The translations under genes and the position numbers were made by a program. From NCBI GenBank assembly GCA_903921665.1, contig CAIXQT010000363.1:1-21723 (forward strand): a stretch of 21,723 nucleotides of DNA, given 5' to 3'. Below the pieces are notes generated by a model. That model was given only the letters and a program-made list of their open reading frames with translations. It ran no database searches and was not told the DNA's origin. Origin of the DNA: an uncultured Opitutia bacterium. GTDB taxonomy: Bacteria; Verrucomicrobiota; Verrucomicrobiia; Opitutales; UBA953. Of this stretch, positions 12,516 to 20,458 are shown piece by piece; the stretch's first letter is position 1; each line of letters opens with the position of its first letter.

Positions 12516-15500
12516 TGCGTCGCTCTCTCGCCATCCTCGCACTGGGCGCCTCGTCCCTGGCGGCCGCCGACCTTAAACCGGCGGACCTGGAATTCTTCGA
12601 GTCGAAGATCCGCCCGGTGCTGGTCGCGGAGTGCTACGAATGCCACGACGCCAAGAAACAGAAAGGCGACCTGCGTCTCGATTTCCGCGAAGGCCTGCTC
12701 AAGGGCGGCGAAGAAGGTCCGTCCATCGTCCCGGGCAACGCGAAGAAGAGCATCCTGATCCAGTCCATGGATTACAGCCATGAGACGCTCCAGATGCCGA
12801 AGAAGCGCCCGAAGCTCGATGCGAAGATCATCGCTGACTTCGTCGAGTGGGTGAACCGCGGCGCCCCGGACCCGCGCGTCAAGGCCCCCGAAGATTCCAT
12901 CACTCCCGCATGGTCCGATCTCCTGCAGGTCCGTAAGAACTGGTGGAGTTTCCAGCCGATCACCTCGCCGGCGATTCCCTCCGGCAAGGCCACCAGCCCG
13001 GTCGACCGCTTCCTCAACGCAAAGATTGCCGCCGCCGGCATAACCCCCGCCGCTCCGGCCGACAAAGCCACCCTGCTCCGGCGCGCGACCTACGTGCTCA
13101 CCGGCCTCCCTCCTTCTCCCGCCGAGATCGCCGCCTTCGAGGCCGACGCTTCCCCTGACGCCTTCGCCAAGGTCGTCGACCGCCTGCTGGCCTCGCCCCG
13201 CTATGGCGAACACTTCGCCCGCCACTGGATGGACCTTGTCCGCTACGCCGACACGCACGGGAGCGAAGGCGATCCGTCCATCCCGCAGGCTTGGCGCTAC
13301 CGCGACTACCTGATCAGGGCCTTCAATACCGACGTCCCTTACGACCAGTTCGTCCGCGAACAGCTCGCCGGGGACCTGCTGAACAAACCGCGCATCAATG
13401 AAGCGGATAATCTCAATGAGTCAGCCCTCGGCACCGGCCACTTCCGCATGGTCGAACATGGCTATCAGCCGGTCGACACGGTCGATGAGCAGGTCCGCAA
13501 CGTGGACAACCAGATCGACGTCGTCACGAAGACCTTCCTCGGACTCACCGTCTCGTGCGCCCGCTGCCACGACCATAAGTTCGACGCCATCAGCCAGGCC
13601 GACTTCACCGCCTTCTATGGCATCTTCGCTTCGGCCCGCCCGGGACAGGTGACCGTGGATTCCCCCGCCCTGCTCGACCGTCACCGCGACCGTCTCACGG
13701 AACTCAAGCAAGCGATCCGCTCGGAACTTTCCGCGCAATGGATCCGCCAAGCCAAGGACCTGCCTGCCGCCCTCGAGCGCATCCGCGCCACGTCCAAGGA
13801 GCGCGTCCGCCTCGAAGACGAGCTGGCGAAGGTGGAGAAAGAACTTTCCGCCGATGATTTCCGCCGTCGTCTCAAGGCGGACAAGGGTGCCGGGCCGGCG
13901 CCGAGCCATTGGTGGACCTTCGAGCAGGACGGACGCGACCTCGTCGGCAAGCTCGACGCCAAGCTCAACGGCGCTGCCGTGATCAAGGACGGACGCCTCA
14001 TCCTCGATGGTCAGGAATCCTATGCCGAGACCGGAGCGACCTCCGAAACCCTGACCGCCAAGACCCTCGAAGCCTGGGTCGCCCTGCCCACCCTCGACCA
14101 GCGCGGTGGCGGCGTGGTCACCGTGGAGTCGATCGGCGGCGGCGTCTTCGATGCGCTCGTCTTCGGCGAGAGGCAGAAAGCGAAATGGATGGCCGGCAGC
14201 AACAACAGCATCCGCACCCAGAACGTGAATGGCCCGGCCGAAACCGCCAAGCCCGGCGAGCTCATCCACCTGGCAATAGTCTATCAGCCTGACGGCAAGA
14301 TCGAACTCTACCGCAACGGACTGCCCTACGGCGCCGGCTATGCTCCCGCCAACGAGAAGGCCGCCCTGCACACCTTCATGGCCGGCAAGACGCGCCTGCT
14401 CTTCGGGCGCAGGCATACCGGGGGCGGCAACGCCTTCCTCCGGGGTGAGCTCGAAGAGGCCCGTCTCTACGGCTTCGCGCTCACCGCCGCGCAGATCGCC
14501 GACTCGTTCAAGGCGGGCACGCTCCGCGGCGAACTCGCGCCGCTCGCGAACAACGACGATCGCCTCGTCGGCCTCCGCACCCAGGCTGCCGGACTTCGTA
14601 CCAAGCTCGTCGCATTGAAGTCCGCCGACGGCAAACTGGCCGAGAGCTTCAAGAGCGAAGAGGACCCTACCTACCCCCTGCATGCCTCGACCTTCCTGCG
14701 TGTCGGCCTGAAGCCCAAGCAAGCCGCGGCTCCGCGGAACAAAAAGCCTGACTGGACCCTAAGCGACAGCAGTTCCGCCTCTTGGCGCCGGCATGGTAAC
14801 GGCCTCGATAGCCGCTTCGCTCCGGGCGATTTCCGCGTCGAGCCAAACGGCGATACCACGCTCACACAGATCCTGCCCTCCGGCCTGCATTCCCACACCC
14901 TATCGACCAAGCACAGCGCCGTCCTGACCTCGCCACGGTTCAAGGTCACGACCGACTTCATTAGCGTCCAAGCCATGGGTAAGGGCGCGACGCTGCGACT
15001 CATCCCTGACAACTATCCGCTCTCCCCCGGCGGCTCCCGCTTCCCCAAAGCAGCCGTTGACTCGGACAAGCCGGCCTGGATCACCCTCGATACCGCTTAC
15101 CGCAAGGGTTCCTATGCTTATCTCGAACTGACCCTGCCGGACGACTCGACCAATCCGGACAAGAAAGCCGAAGCACGAGAAGGCTTCTACGGTGTCCGCC
15201 AGGTCATCTTCCATGCGACCCGCGAAGCTGGCCCTTCCGGCGAAGCCGTCGTCGCGCAGGCGCCGACGCTTCCGACCGTGGAAGATGTCACCTCCGCCCT
15301 CACCAAAGCCGCCACATCCTGGGGAAGTGACGAAGCTACCGAGGCCCAAGCCGCGCTGCTCGATGCCGCTATCCGACATGGCCTGCTCGACGCTTCTACC
15401 ACCGCGTCGCCCAAGCTCGCCGCCCTCACCACCGAATACCGCAAGTGGGAAGCCGAACTGGCTGAACCACGCCGCGCTCCCGGCTTCCTCGAGGCCGAAG

Positions 15501-16429
15501 GGTTCGACATGCCGCTCTTCGTGCGCGGCGAATACAAGCAACCGGCGGCCATCGTACCGCGACGCTACCTCGAAGCCTTTGACACCAAGGCCTTCGTGAC
15601 CACCGGCAGCGGACGCCTGGAACTAGCCGAGAAGATCGCCACGCCCGAAAACCCGCTCACCGCCCGCGTGATGTCCAACCGACTCTGGCACCACGTCTTC
15701 GGCCGCGGGCTTGTCGGCACGGTCGACAACTTCGGACGCCTCGGCGACCAGCCGACGCACCCTGAACTACTGGACTATCTGGCGAAACGCTTCACCAGCC
15801 AGCAGTGGTCCGTAAAGGCTCAGCTCCGGGAACTCCTCCTGACGGACGCCTTCCAGCGTTCCAGCCTACCCTCGGCTTCGGCCTTGGCCAAGGACGCCGA
15901 CAACACCCTGCTGTCGCACGTCCGCGTGCGGCGACTCGGAGGCGAGGCCCTGCGCGATTCGCTCATCACCCTCTCGAGTCGGATGGAGCACCGGATGTAT
16001 GGCCCGGGCGACAACGCCATGGGACCGCCTCACCAGCAGGTCCGCCGCAGCGTCTACCTCAACATCCGCCGAAACTCCCTCAGCCCGCTGATCACCACGT
16101 TCGACGGACCGAAGCCGTTCACGACCGTCGGTCGCCGCGACGCCACGAACGTGCCGGCGCAGTCATTGACGCTCCTGAACAGCGCCTTCGTCATCGATAC
16201 CGCGAAGCAGTGGGCTAGGACACTCAATCTCCAGAAGCAATCCGACGCCGACAAGGTCGACGCCCTCTTCATCCAGGCCCTTGCCCGCAAGGCGACGCCC
16301 ACCGAACAGGCCGCAGCGGCGCGCTACCTGGCGGACCTCAAGCTCACGCACGCCGACCAGCCGGCGATAGTCTGGGCAGACTTCGCCCAGTCGGTCCTCA
16401 ACCTCAAGGAGTTCCTTTATCTCAAATAA
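12515..16429 (+). CDS. PSCyt1-DUF1549-LamG-DUF1553 two-heme protein, exported
   Basis: A 1304-residue protein whose ATG overlaps the IclR stop. A Sec signal covers about 1-19 (MRRSLAILALGASSLAAADL). Domains: PSCyt1 heme domain at about 25-120 with CYECH at 40-44; DUF1549 (PSCyt2) at about 160-380 (RRATYVLTGLPPSPAEI, HWMDLVRYADTHGSEGD), ending with the second heme motif CARCH at 348-352 in CARCHDHKFDAIS; a coiled, charged stretch at about 385-455; a LamG/concanavalin-like domain at about 465-665 (WWTFEQDG, LEAWVALPTLDQ, GELEEARLYGFALTAAQIADSF); a less conserved region; and DUF1553 (PSD1) at about 1000-1295 (NPLTARVMSNRLWHHVFGRG, RVRRLGGEALRDSLI, NVPAQSLTLLNS). The family is PVC-specific, of unknown reaction, and typically paired with DUF1501, as here with a 1-nt gap. 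The LamG insert suggests glycan binding. Confidence 0.95.
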   Translation: MRRSLAILALGASSLAAADLKPADLEFFESKIRPVLVAECYECHDAKKQKGDLRLDFREGLLKGGEEGPSIVPGNAKKSILIQSMDYSHETLQMPKKRPKLDAKIIADFVEWVNRGAPDPRVKAPEDSITPAWSDLLQVRKNWWSFQPITSPAIPSGKATSPVDRFLNAKIAAAGITPAAPADKATLLRRATYVLTGLPPSPAEIAAFEADASPDAFAKVVDRLLASPRYGEHFARHWMDLVRYADTHGSEGDPSIPQAWRYRDYLIRAFNTDVPYDQFVREQLAGDLLNKPRINEADNLNESALGTGHFRMVEHGYQPVDTVDEQVRNVDNQIDVVTKTFLGLTVSCARCHDHKFDAISQADFTAFYGIFASARPGQVTVDSPALLDRHRDRLTELKQAIRSELSAQWIRQAKDLPAALERIRATSKERVRLEDELAKVEKELSADDFRRRLKADKGAGPAPSHWWTFEQDGRDLVGKLDAKLNGAAVIKDGRLILDGQESYAETGATSETLTAKTLEAWVALPTLDQRGGGVVTVESIGGGVFDALVFGERQKAKWMAGSNNSIRTQNVNGPAETAKPGELIHLAIVYQPDGKIELYRNGLPYGAGYAPANEKAALHTFMAGKTRLLFGRRHTGGGNAFLRGELEEARLYGFALTAAQIADSFKAGTLRGELAPLANNDDRLVGLRTQAAGLRTKLVALKSADGKLAESFKSEEDPTYPLHASTFLRVGLKPKQAAAPRNKKPDWTLSDSSSASWRRHGNGLDSRFAPGDFRVEPNGDTTLTQILPSGLHSHTLSTKHSAVLTSPRFKVTTDFISVQAMGKGATLRLIPDNYPLSPGGSRFPKAAVDSDKPAWITLDTAYRKGSYAYLELTLPDDSTNPDKKAEAREGFYGVRQVIFHATREAGPSGEAVVAQAPTLPTVEDVTSALTKAATSWGSDEATEAQAALLDAAIRHGLLDASTTASPKLAALTTEYRKWEAELAEPRRAPGFLEAEGFDMPLFVRGEYKQPAAIVPRRYLEAFDTKAFVTTGSGRLELAEKIATPENPLTARVMSNRLWHHVFGRGLVGTVDNFGRLGDQPTHPELLDYLAKRFTSQQWSVKAQLRELLLTDAFQRSSLPSASALAKDADNTLLSHVRVRRLGGEALRDSLITLSSRMEHRMYGPGDNAMGPPHQQVRRSVYLNIRRNSLSPLITTFDGPKPFTTVGRRDATNVPAQSLTLLNSAFVIDTAKQWARTLNLQKQSDADKVDALFIQALARKATPTEQAAAARYLADLKLTHADQPAIVWADFAQSVLNLKEFLYLK

Positions 16430-16430
16430 C

Positions 16431-17837
16431 ATGCACCCGCTCACCCGTCGCGAACTGCTCCGCCGCTGCTCCCTGGGCTTCGGTGGCATCGCCCTGTCCG
16501 GATTGCTCTCCTCGCCCGCCTTCGGCGCCGAATCCGCCGGCAAGCGCCCGCTGAAGGCCAAGGCGAAGAACGTCATCTTCTGCTACATGTCCGGCGGCGT
16601 CTCGCACGTCGATTCCTTCGACCCCAAGGCCGCCCTCACCAAGCTGAACGGCAAACCGATGCCGGTGCCGGTCCAGCGCACGGTCTTCAATAATAACGGC
16701 AACATCATGGGCAGCCCGTGGGAAGCCAAACGCTACGGACAGTCGGGTATCGAGATGACGAATCTCTTCCCGCAGATCGCCGCCTGCGCCGACGACCTCA
16801 CGGTGGTTCGCTCGATGACGAGCAAGGTCAGCGAGCACGCCCAAGGAAACTACTTCTTCCATACGGGCTTCCCGTTCATGGGACACCCCAGCGCCGGCGC
16901 CTGGATGAACTACGGCCTCGGCAGCGAGAACCAGAACCTCCCGGGCTTCGTGGTCCTGCAGAGCGGTAACGCCGGCATCCCGCACGGCGGCGTGGGCCTC
17001 TTCAACAACGGCTACCTGCCCGGCCAGCATCAGGCCTCGGTCATCAAGGCCGATGGCGCCCTGCCCCTCGCCAACATCAAGCCCGGCGAAGCCGACGCGA
17101 CCCAGCGTCGACGACTTGGCTTCATCAACGAGGTCGACAAGGCCTTCGCCGAAGCCTCCCGCGAACCGCAGGTCGAAGCCGCGATCCGTAATTACGAGAC
17201 TGCCTACCGCATGCAGGCCGCGGTCCCGGAGATCTGCGATCTCAGCGGCGAGTCCGAAGCGACCAAGGCGATGTATGGTATCGATTCGCCCGACAAGCTC
17301 ACCGCCGGTTACGCCCGTCAGGCCTTGCTGGCCCGACGTCTCGTTGAGAAAGGCGTCCGCTTCGTCGAACTGAGCTGCCTCTCGGGCAACCTTGGAGGCG
17401 GCAACGCGGCCAATCCTTGGGATCACCACGGCGCTATCGTCAAAGGCCACGGCATGATGGCCCATCAGGTCGACCAGCCGATTGCGGCGCTCCTCAAGGA
17501 CCTCAAGCAGCGCGGACTCCTCGAGAGCACCATCGTCATCTTCTCCGGCGAGTTCGGCCGCACGCCGTTCTCCCAGGGCAGCGACGGCCGCGACCACAAC
17601 CCCTATGGCTTCAGCCTCTGGCTCGCCGGCGGCGGCTTCAAACCCGGCACCGTCTTCGGTGCGACCGATGAGCTCGGCTACTACGCCGTCGACAAGCCGC
17701 TTACCGTCTACGATTTCTGGGCCACCATCCTGCACCAGCTTGGCATCGACCACGAGAAACTCACCTACCGTTTCGGCGGCCGTGATTTCCGCCTGACGGA
17801 TGTGCATGGCAGCGTCGTAAAAGACATTGTCGCGTAA
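16431..17837 (+). CDS. DUF1501 family protein, twin-arginine exported
   Basis: A complete 468-residue member, one base after the stop of the PSCyt1/DUF1553 gene. A Tat signal is visible: TRRELLRR at about 5-12, then GFGGIALSGLLSSPAFGA. DUF1501 hallmarks run through the protein: VIFCYMSGGVSHVDSFDPKA, NGNIMGSPWEAKRYGQSG, MTSKVSEHAQGNYFFHTGFP, GYARQALLARRLVEKGVRFV, WDHHG, VDQPIAALLKDL, FSGEFGRTPFSQGSDGRDHN, GFSLWLAGGGFKPG and the closing YRFGGRDFRLTDVHG. Conserved Asp and His residues fit an alkaline phosphatase/sulfatase-like metal site, but no sulfatase C/S-x-P-x-R maturation motif is seen, so sulfatase activity should not be assumed. The partial gene at 2-391 is its paralogue. It probably forms one exported functional unit with the two-heme protein. 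Confidence 0.95.
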   Translation: MHPLTRRELLRRCSLGFGGIALSGLLSSPAFGAESAGKRPLKAKAKNVIFCYMSGGVSHVDSFDPKAALTKLNGKPMPVPVQRTVFNNNGNIMGSPWEAKRYGQSGIEMTNLFPQIAACADDLTVVRSMTSKVSEHAQGNYFFHTGFPFMGHPSAGAWMNYGLGSENQNLPGFVVLQSGNAGIPHGGVGLFNNGYLPGQHQASVIKADGALPLANIKPGEADATQRRRLGFINEVDKAFAEASREPQVEAAIRNYETAYRMQAAVPEICDLSGESEATKAMYGIDSPDKLTAGYARQALLARRLVEKGVRFVELSCLSGNLGGGNAANPWDHHGAIVKGHGMMAHQVDQPIAALLKDLKQRGLLESTIVIFSGEFGRTPFSQGSDGRDHNPYGFSLWLAGGGFKPGTVFGATDELGYYAVDKPLTVYDFWATILHQLGIDHEKLTYRFGGRDFRLTDVHGSVVKDIVA

Positions 17838-17847
17838 AAGCGAGGGG

Positions 17848-17881
17848 ATCTGCTGGCATGGTGAACCGCCGCGAAGCAGAT
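17848..17881. other. Long-loop inverted repeat after the DUF1501 gene
   Basis: ATCTGCT at 17848-17854 is complemented by AGCAGAT at 17875-17881, with a 20-nt loop. It begins 10 nt after the DUF1501 stop. No T-run follows, so a Rho-independent terminator is unlikely; an mRNA-stabilising 3' hairpin is possible. Low support. Confidence 0.25.
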
Positions 17882-17906
17882 ACGGCCTAGTCGGGGGACA
17901 TAACTA

Positions 17907-17953
17907 AAAGGGAGACCGGAAACCGGGATGCATGCTGGGGGCCTTGGGTAGGG
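17907..17953 (+). repeat. Spacer repeat block A, copy 2
   Basis: The 18-mer AAAGGGAGACCGGAAACC at 17907-17924 is identical to 435-452, and GGGCCTTGGGTAGGG follows as in copy 1. Both copies lie downstream of a DUF1501 gene and lead into a GTAG hairpin. In this copy CCGG-AAA-CCGG forms a tiny inverted repeat that is broken in copy 1. Confidence 0.8.
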
Positions 17954-18064
17954 CGGTCATTGCCATGACCGCCGTTCGCATCGGTGCGCACGTCGAGCCG
18001 GGCAAGGTCACCGATCCTTTCGACATCCGTCCGCCCACGGACGTGATGGCAATCAAGTCCCTAC
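17948..18064. repeat. REPIN-like element 3 (loop TGCC in both arms)
   Basis: GTAG at 17948-17951 is followed by a perfect 9-bp hairpin at 17952-17973 (GGCGGTCAT, loop TGCC, ATGACCGCC). The inverted right arm is a hairpin at 18039-18060 (GGACGTGAT, loop GGCA, ATCAAGTCC, one mismatch) followed by CTAC at 18061-18064. On the opposite strand the right arm has the same TGCC loop. GTTCGCA follows the left hairpin here and in element 1. An alternative hairpin (CGTCCG / CGGACG) at 18028-18043 overlaps the right arm. Confidence 0.72.
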
Positions 18065-18172
18065 CTTATGCCCTTACCCGCCACCTGCACCCCGGGCTGC
18101 CACCCGCCACCCGAGAATGTTTATTCAGCCTCCAGCCCTCCTGTCCTCGGGTCCTCCCTGTACCTACCCCCA

Positions 18173-18247
18173 TCATTCATCTTTCCTCTTTCCGCCCATC
18201 CCCCATCTTTCATCTGTCCTCCGTCATCTGCCATCTGTCATCTTTCT
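18173..18247 (+). repeat. Degenerate heptamer array, consensus TCTKTCA, abutting a start codon
   Basis: Ten 7-nt units and one 5-nt partial unit (GCCCA at 18194-18198) fill 75 nt with no other bases. Typical units are TCTTTCA, TCTGTCC, TCCGTCA and TCTGTCA. The array ends 4 nt before the ATG of the NHL-repeat gene at 18252. It therefore occupies the place of promoter, leader and ribosome-binding site, and the strand is almost purine-free. No Shine-Dalgarno is possible within it. The stretch before it, 18065-18172, holds CCACC-rich sequence and the shared CACCCGCCAC motif, with nothing else recognisable. Confidence 0.75.
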
Positions 18248-18251
18248 TACC

Positions 18252-19319
18252 ATGCTCCTCCGCCTTCTTCCCCTGCTGGCCGCGGCTTCTCTTTCCGCCG
18301 CCTCCGTCTCGACCTTCGCCGGCAACGGTGAGAAAGGCTACTCAGGCGACGGCGGTCCGGCCACCGCGGCGAAGATGGATAATCCGTTCGGCGTGGTCCG
18401 CGGTCCGGACGGCGCCATCTGGTATTGCGAATACACCGGCCAGCGTATCCGCCGCGTCGACAAAGATGGCAAAATCACGCTCATCGCCGGTAACGGCAAG
18501 GTCGGGTACACCGGCGACGGCGGTCCGGCCACCGCGGCTACTTTCAACCTTCCCCACGAACTCCGCTTCGGCCCCAAGCGCGGAAATCTCTTCATCGTGG
18601 ACATGCAGAACCACGCCGTCCGCAAGATCGATACCAAGACGGGCATCATCACGACGGTCGTCGGCACGGGTAAGCCAGGCTACGCCGGCGACGGCGGTCC
18701 GGCCGACCAGGCCCAGCTGAAGAATCCGCACAGCATCCAGTTCGACGCGAACGGCGACCTCTTCATCTGCGACATCGGCAACAACGTCATCCGCAAGGTC
18801 GACATGAAGACCAAACAGATCACGACCATCGCCGGCACAGGCAAGGCGGGCGAGACCCCCGACGGCGCGCCGGTCAAGGGCACGCCGCTCAAGGGCCCGC
18901 GCTCCATCGACTTCGACGCCGCCGGCAACCTCTGGGTCTGCACCCGCGAGGGTAACCAGGTCTTCAAACTCGACCTCAAAGCCGACAAGATCACGCACAT
19001 CGCGGGCACGGGCAAGAAGGGCTTCACCGGCAACGGCGGCCCCGCCAAGCTCGCCACCCTTAGCGGACCGAAAGGCGTCGCGATTGACGCCCAAGGCAAC
19101 GCGTGGCTGGTCGACACCGAATCCCACTCCATCCGCATGGTCGACGCCAAGACGGGCAACCTGGAGCTCAAGATCGGTACCGGCGCCAAGCATGACGGCC
19201 CCGACGGCGACCCGCTCAAGTGCGGCCTCGCCCGCCCCCACGGCATCTGGGTCGATGCGGATGGCGCCGTCTTCGTCGGCGACTCCGAAAACCACCGCCT
19301 GCGCGTCCTGAAGCCGTAA
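18252..19319 (+). CDS. Exported NHL-repeat six-bladed beta-propeller protein
   Basis: A 355-residue protein. ATG at 18252 is chosen over an in-frame upstream start because it begins a proper signal (MLLRLLPLLAAASLSAAS), while the upstream sequence is translated repeat array. About six NHL blades follow, each with a DG/NG turn and a phrase such as RIRRVDKDGKI, NHAVRKID, NNVIRKVD or HSIRMVDAKTG. Most blades open with AGTG or AGNG plus GY-GDGGPA, a frequent motif in bacterial NHL propellers. Such propellers bind proteins, glycans or other ligands; no catalytic residues can be named. It is followed 4 nt later by another exported propeller gene. Two blades share a 26-bp identical DNA stretch (18345-18370 and 18513-18538). 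Confidence 0.88.
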   Translation: MLLRLLPLLAAASLSAASVSTFAGNGEKGYSGDGGPATAAKMDNPFGVVRGPDGAIWYCEYTGQRIRRVDKDGKITLIAGNGKVGYTGDGGPATAATFNLPHELRFGPKRGNLFIVDMQNHAVRKIDTKTGIITTVVGTGKPGYAGDGGPADQAQLKNPHSIQFDANGDLFICDIGNNVIRKVDMKTKQITTIAGTGKAGETPDGAPVKGTPLKGPRSIDFDAAGNLWVCTREGNQVFKLDLKADKITHIAGTGKKGFTGNGGPAKLATLSGPKGVAIDAQGNAWLVDTESHSIRMVDAKTGNLELKIGTGAKHDGPDGDPLKCGLARPHGIWVDADGAVFVGDSENHRLRVLKP

Positions 19320-19323
19320 GGCC

Positions 19324-20364
19324 ATGACGATCACCCGACGCTCCCTTCTGAAGAACGCCCTCCTCGCCGGGGCTTGGTACGGCGCGGTCGGACGGTCGTT
19401 CGCGCAGGCTTCGTCGCCCGAAGTCCTCGGCCAAGGCGACTTCAAGTATCGCGTCGTCCCCGGCTGGGGCGTGCTCGACGAAAAGACGCCGGTCAACGAT
19501 TGCCACGGGCTCGCCCGCACGGCCGACGGACATATCGTGCTCCTGACCAATCACGTCGCCAACAACGTCATCTTCTACGACGACGCCGGTAAGCTGGCGC
19601 ACAAGTGGACCGGCCCGAAGTTTCCTGGCGCTCACGGACTCTCGCTCGTCCGCACGCCGAAATCGGAAGCCCTCTTCATCACCGATCTCAACAGTCATTC
19701 GGTATTCAAATTCGCGACCTTCGGCCAACAGCTCGGCGAATGGCGCCTGCCTGCGAATACCGGCAAATACGCCAAGGAGGCCGACTACCGTCCCTCTTGG
19801 ACGCTGCATCGCGCCGATGGCGAGTTCTACGTCCTCGATGGCTACGGCAAGGACTACATCTTGCACTACGCCGCGGATGGCTCGTTCAAGCGGCTACTCG
19901 GCGGCCCGGAAGGCGGCATCGTCCACTGGGGCCCGCACGGCGGCATGATCGATACCGCGGCCGACAAGTCCGAGACGATGCTCATCGCGATGAGCGACCA
20001 GCAGTATCTGCTCCGCCTCGACCTCGATGGCCAGAAGCTCGCACAGACCGACCTACCCGGCGGTAACCCGCGTCAAATCCGCCGCATGGGCCAGCACTAC
20101 ATCGTGGCCCATCTCGCCGACAACTGGCCCAAAGACCGCAATAGCCGCGGCTTCCTCTCGGTCCTCGATGCCAATCTCCGCGTGGTCTCGAACATCGCCG
20201 GCTCAGCCCCCGTTTACGACACCGCCGGCAAGCTCCAGCCGATGAAGCACACCGCCGATGTCTTCCTGCACCCGCACGACGTCCTGGCCAATCCGGACGG
20301 CAGCCTGATCGTCGCCCAGTTCGCCTCGGGCAAGACCACCCCCATCAAGCTAGAGCGGGTCTGA
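19324..20364 (+). CDS. Twin-arginine exported six-bladed beta-propeller protein
   Basis: A 346-residue protein, 4 nt behind the NHL gene. A Tat-type signal is present: ITRRSLLKNALLAGA at about 3-17, with cleavage likely near AQASS. The mature part consists of propeller blades with repeated His/Gly-rich tips: VNDCHGLARTADGHIVLL, NNVIFYDDAGKLAHKW, FPGAHGLSLVRT, EALFITDLNSHSVFKF, YVLDGYGKDYILHY, GGIVHWGPHGGMI and FLHPHDVLANPDGSLIVAQ. The histidines at blade starts recall the fold of peptidylglycine lyase-type (PAL) and NHL propellers, which can bind metal; this is a resemblance, not an assignment. Tat export would suit a cofactor-containing propeller. It probably works with the preceding propeller protein; the substrate is unknown. 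Confidence 0.85.
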   Translation: MTITRRSLLKNALLAGAWYGAVGRSFAQASSPEVLGQGDFKYRVVPGWGVLDEKTPVNDCHGLARTADGHIVLLTNHVANNVIFYDDAGKLAHKWTGPKFPGAHGLSLVRTPKSEALFITDLNSHSVFKFATFGQQLGEWRLPANTGKYAKEADYRPSWTLHRADGEFYVLDGYGKDYILHYAADGSFKRLLGGPEGGIVHWGPHGGMIDTAADKSETMLIAMSDQQYLLRLDLDGQKLAQTDLPGGNPRQIRRMGQHYIVAHLADNWPKDRNSRGFLSVLDANLRVVSNIAGSAPVYDTAGKLQPMKHTADVFLHPHDVLANPDGSLIVAQFASGKTTPIKLERV

Positions 20365-20436
20365 GGAGTTTCACCCAGTCAGCCATGGGATGGGAAAAGA
20401 TTCGGAACTTCGACCTTCCGGACTTGTCGGCCTAAG

Positions 20437-20450
20437 AAGTGTCGACACTT
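20437..20450. promoter_or_regulatory. 14-bp perfect palindrome, GntR operator candidate
   Basis: AAGTGTCGACACTT is a perfect palindrome ending 8 nt before the GntR start codon. Its TGT-CG-ACA core fits the loose t-GT-n-AC-a symmetry of FadR-subfamily GntR operators. TTGTCG at 20424-20429 could be a -35 box, with a poor -10 box in the AT-rich ACTTTAAAA stretch that starts inside the palindrome. Autoregulation is the simplest reading. Confidence 0.6.
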
Positions 20451-20458
20451 TAAAACGC

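Noticed and set aside
4576..17807. Other long minus-strand frames (4576-5490, 6777-8009, 7895-9160, 13421-14722, 16422-17807)
   Set aside because: All lie opposite well-supported genes, show antisense composition and no motif of any family.
16431..17837. Reading DUF1501 as a sulfatase
   Set aside because: No C/S-x-P-x-R maturation motif is visible; only the wider superfamily resemblance is supported.
17838..17906. Rho-independent terminator after the DUF1501 gene
   Set aside because: The inverted repeat has a 20-nt loop and no following T-tract. No convincing intrinsic terminator was found anywhere in the window.
18173..18247. CRISPR-like array
   Set aside because: Units are 7 nt with no spacers, and no cas genes are present.
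18117..18251. Upstream start for the NHL protein
   Set aside because: The extension is translated tandem array and precedes a normal signal peptide.
17932..18720. 262-residue plus-strand frame entering the NHL gene in another frame
   Set aside because: Composed of REPIN, heptamer array and an out-of-frame shadow of the NHL blades.
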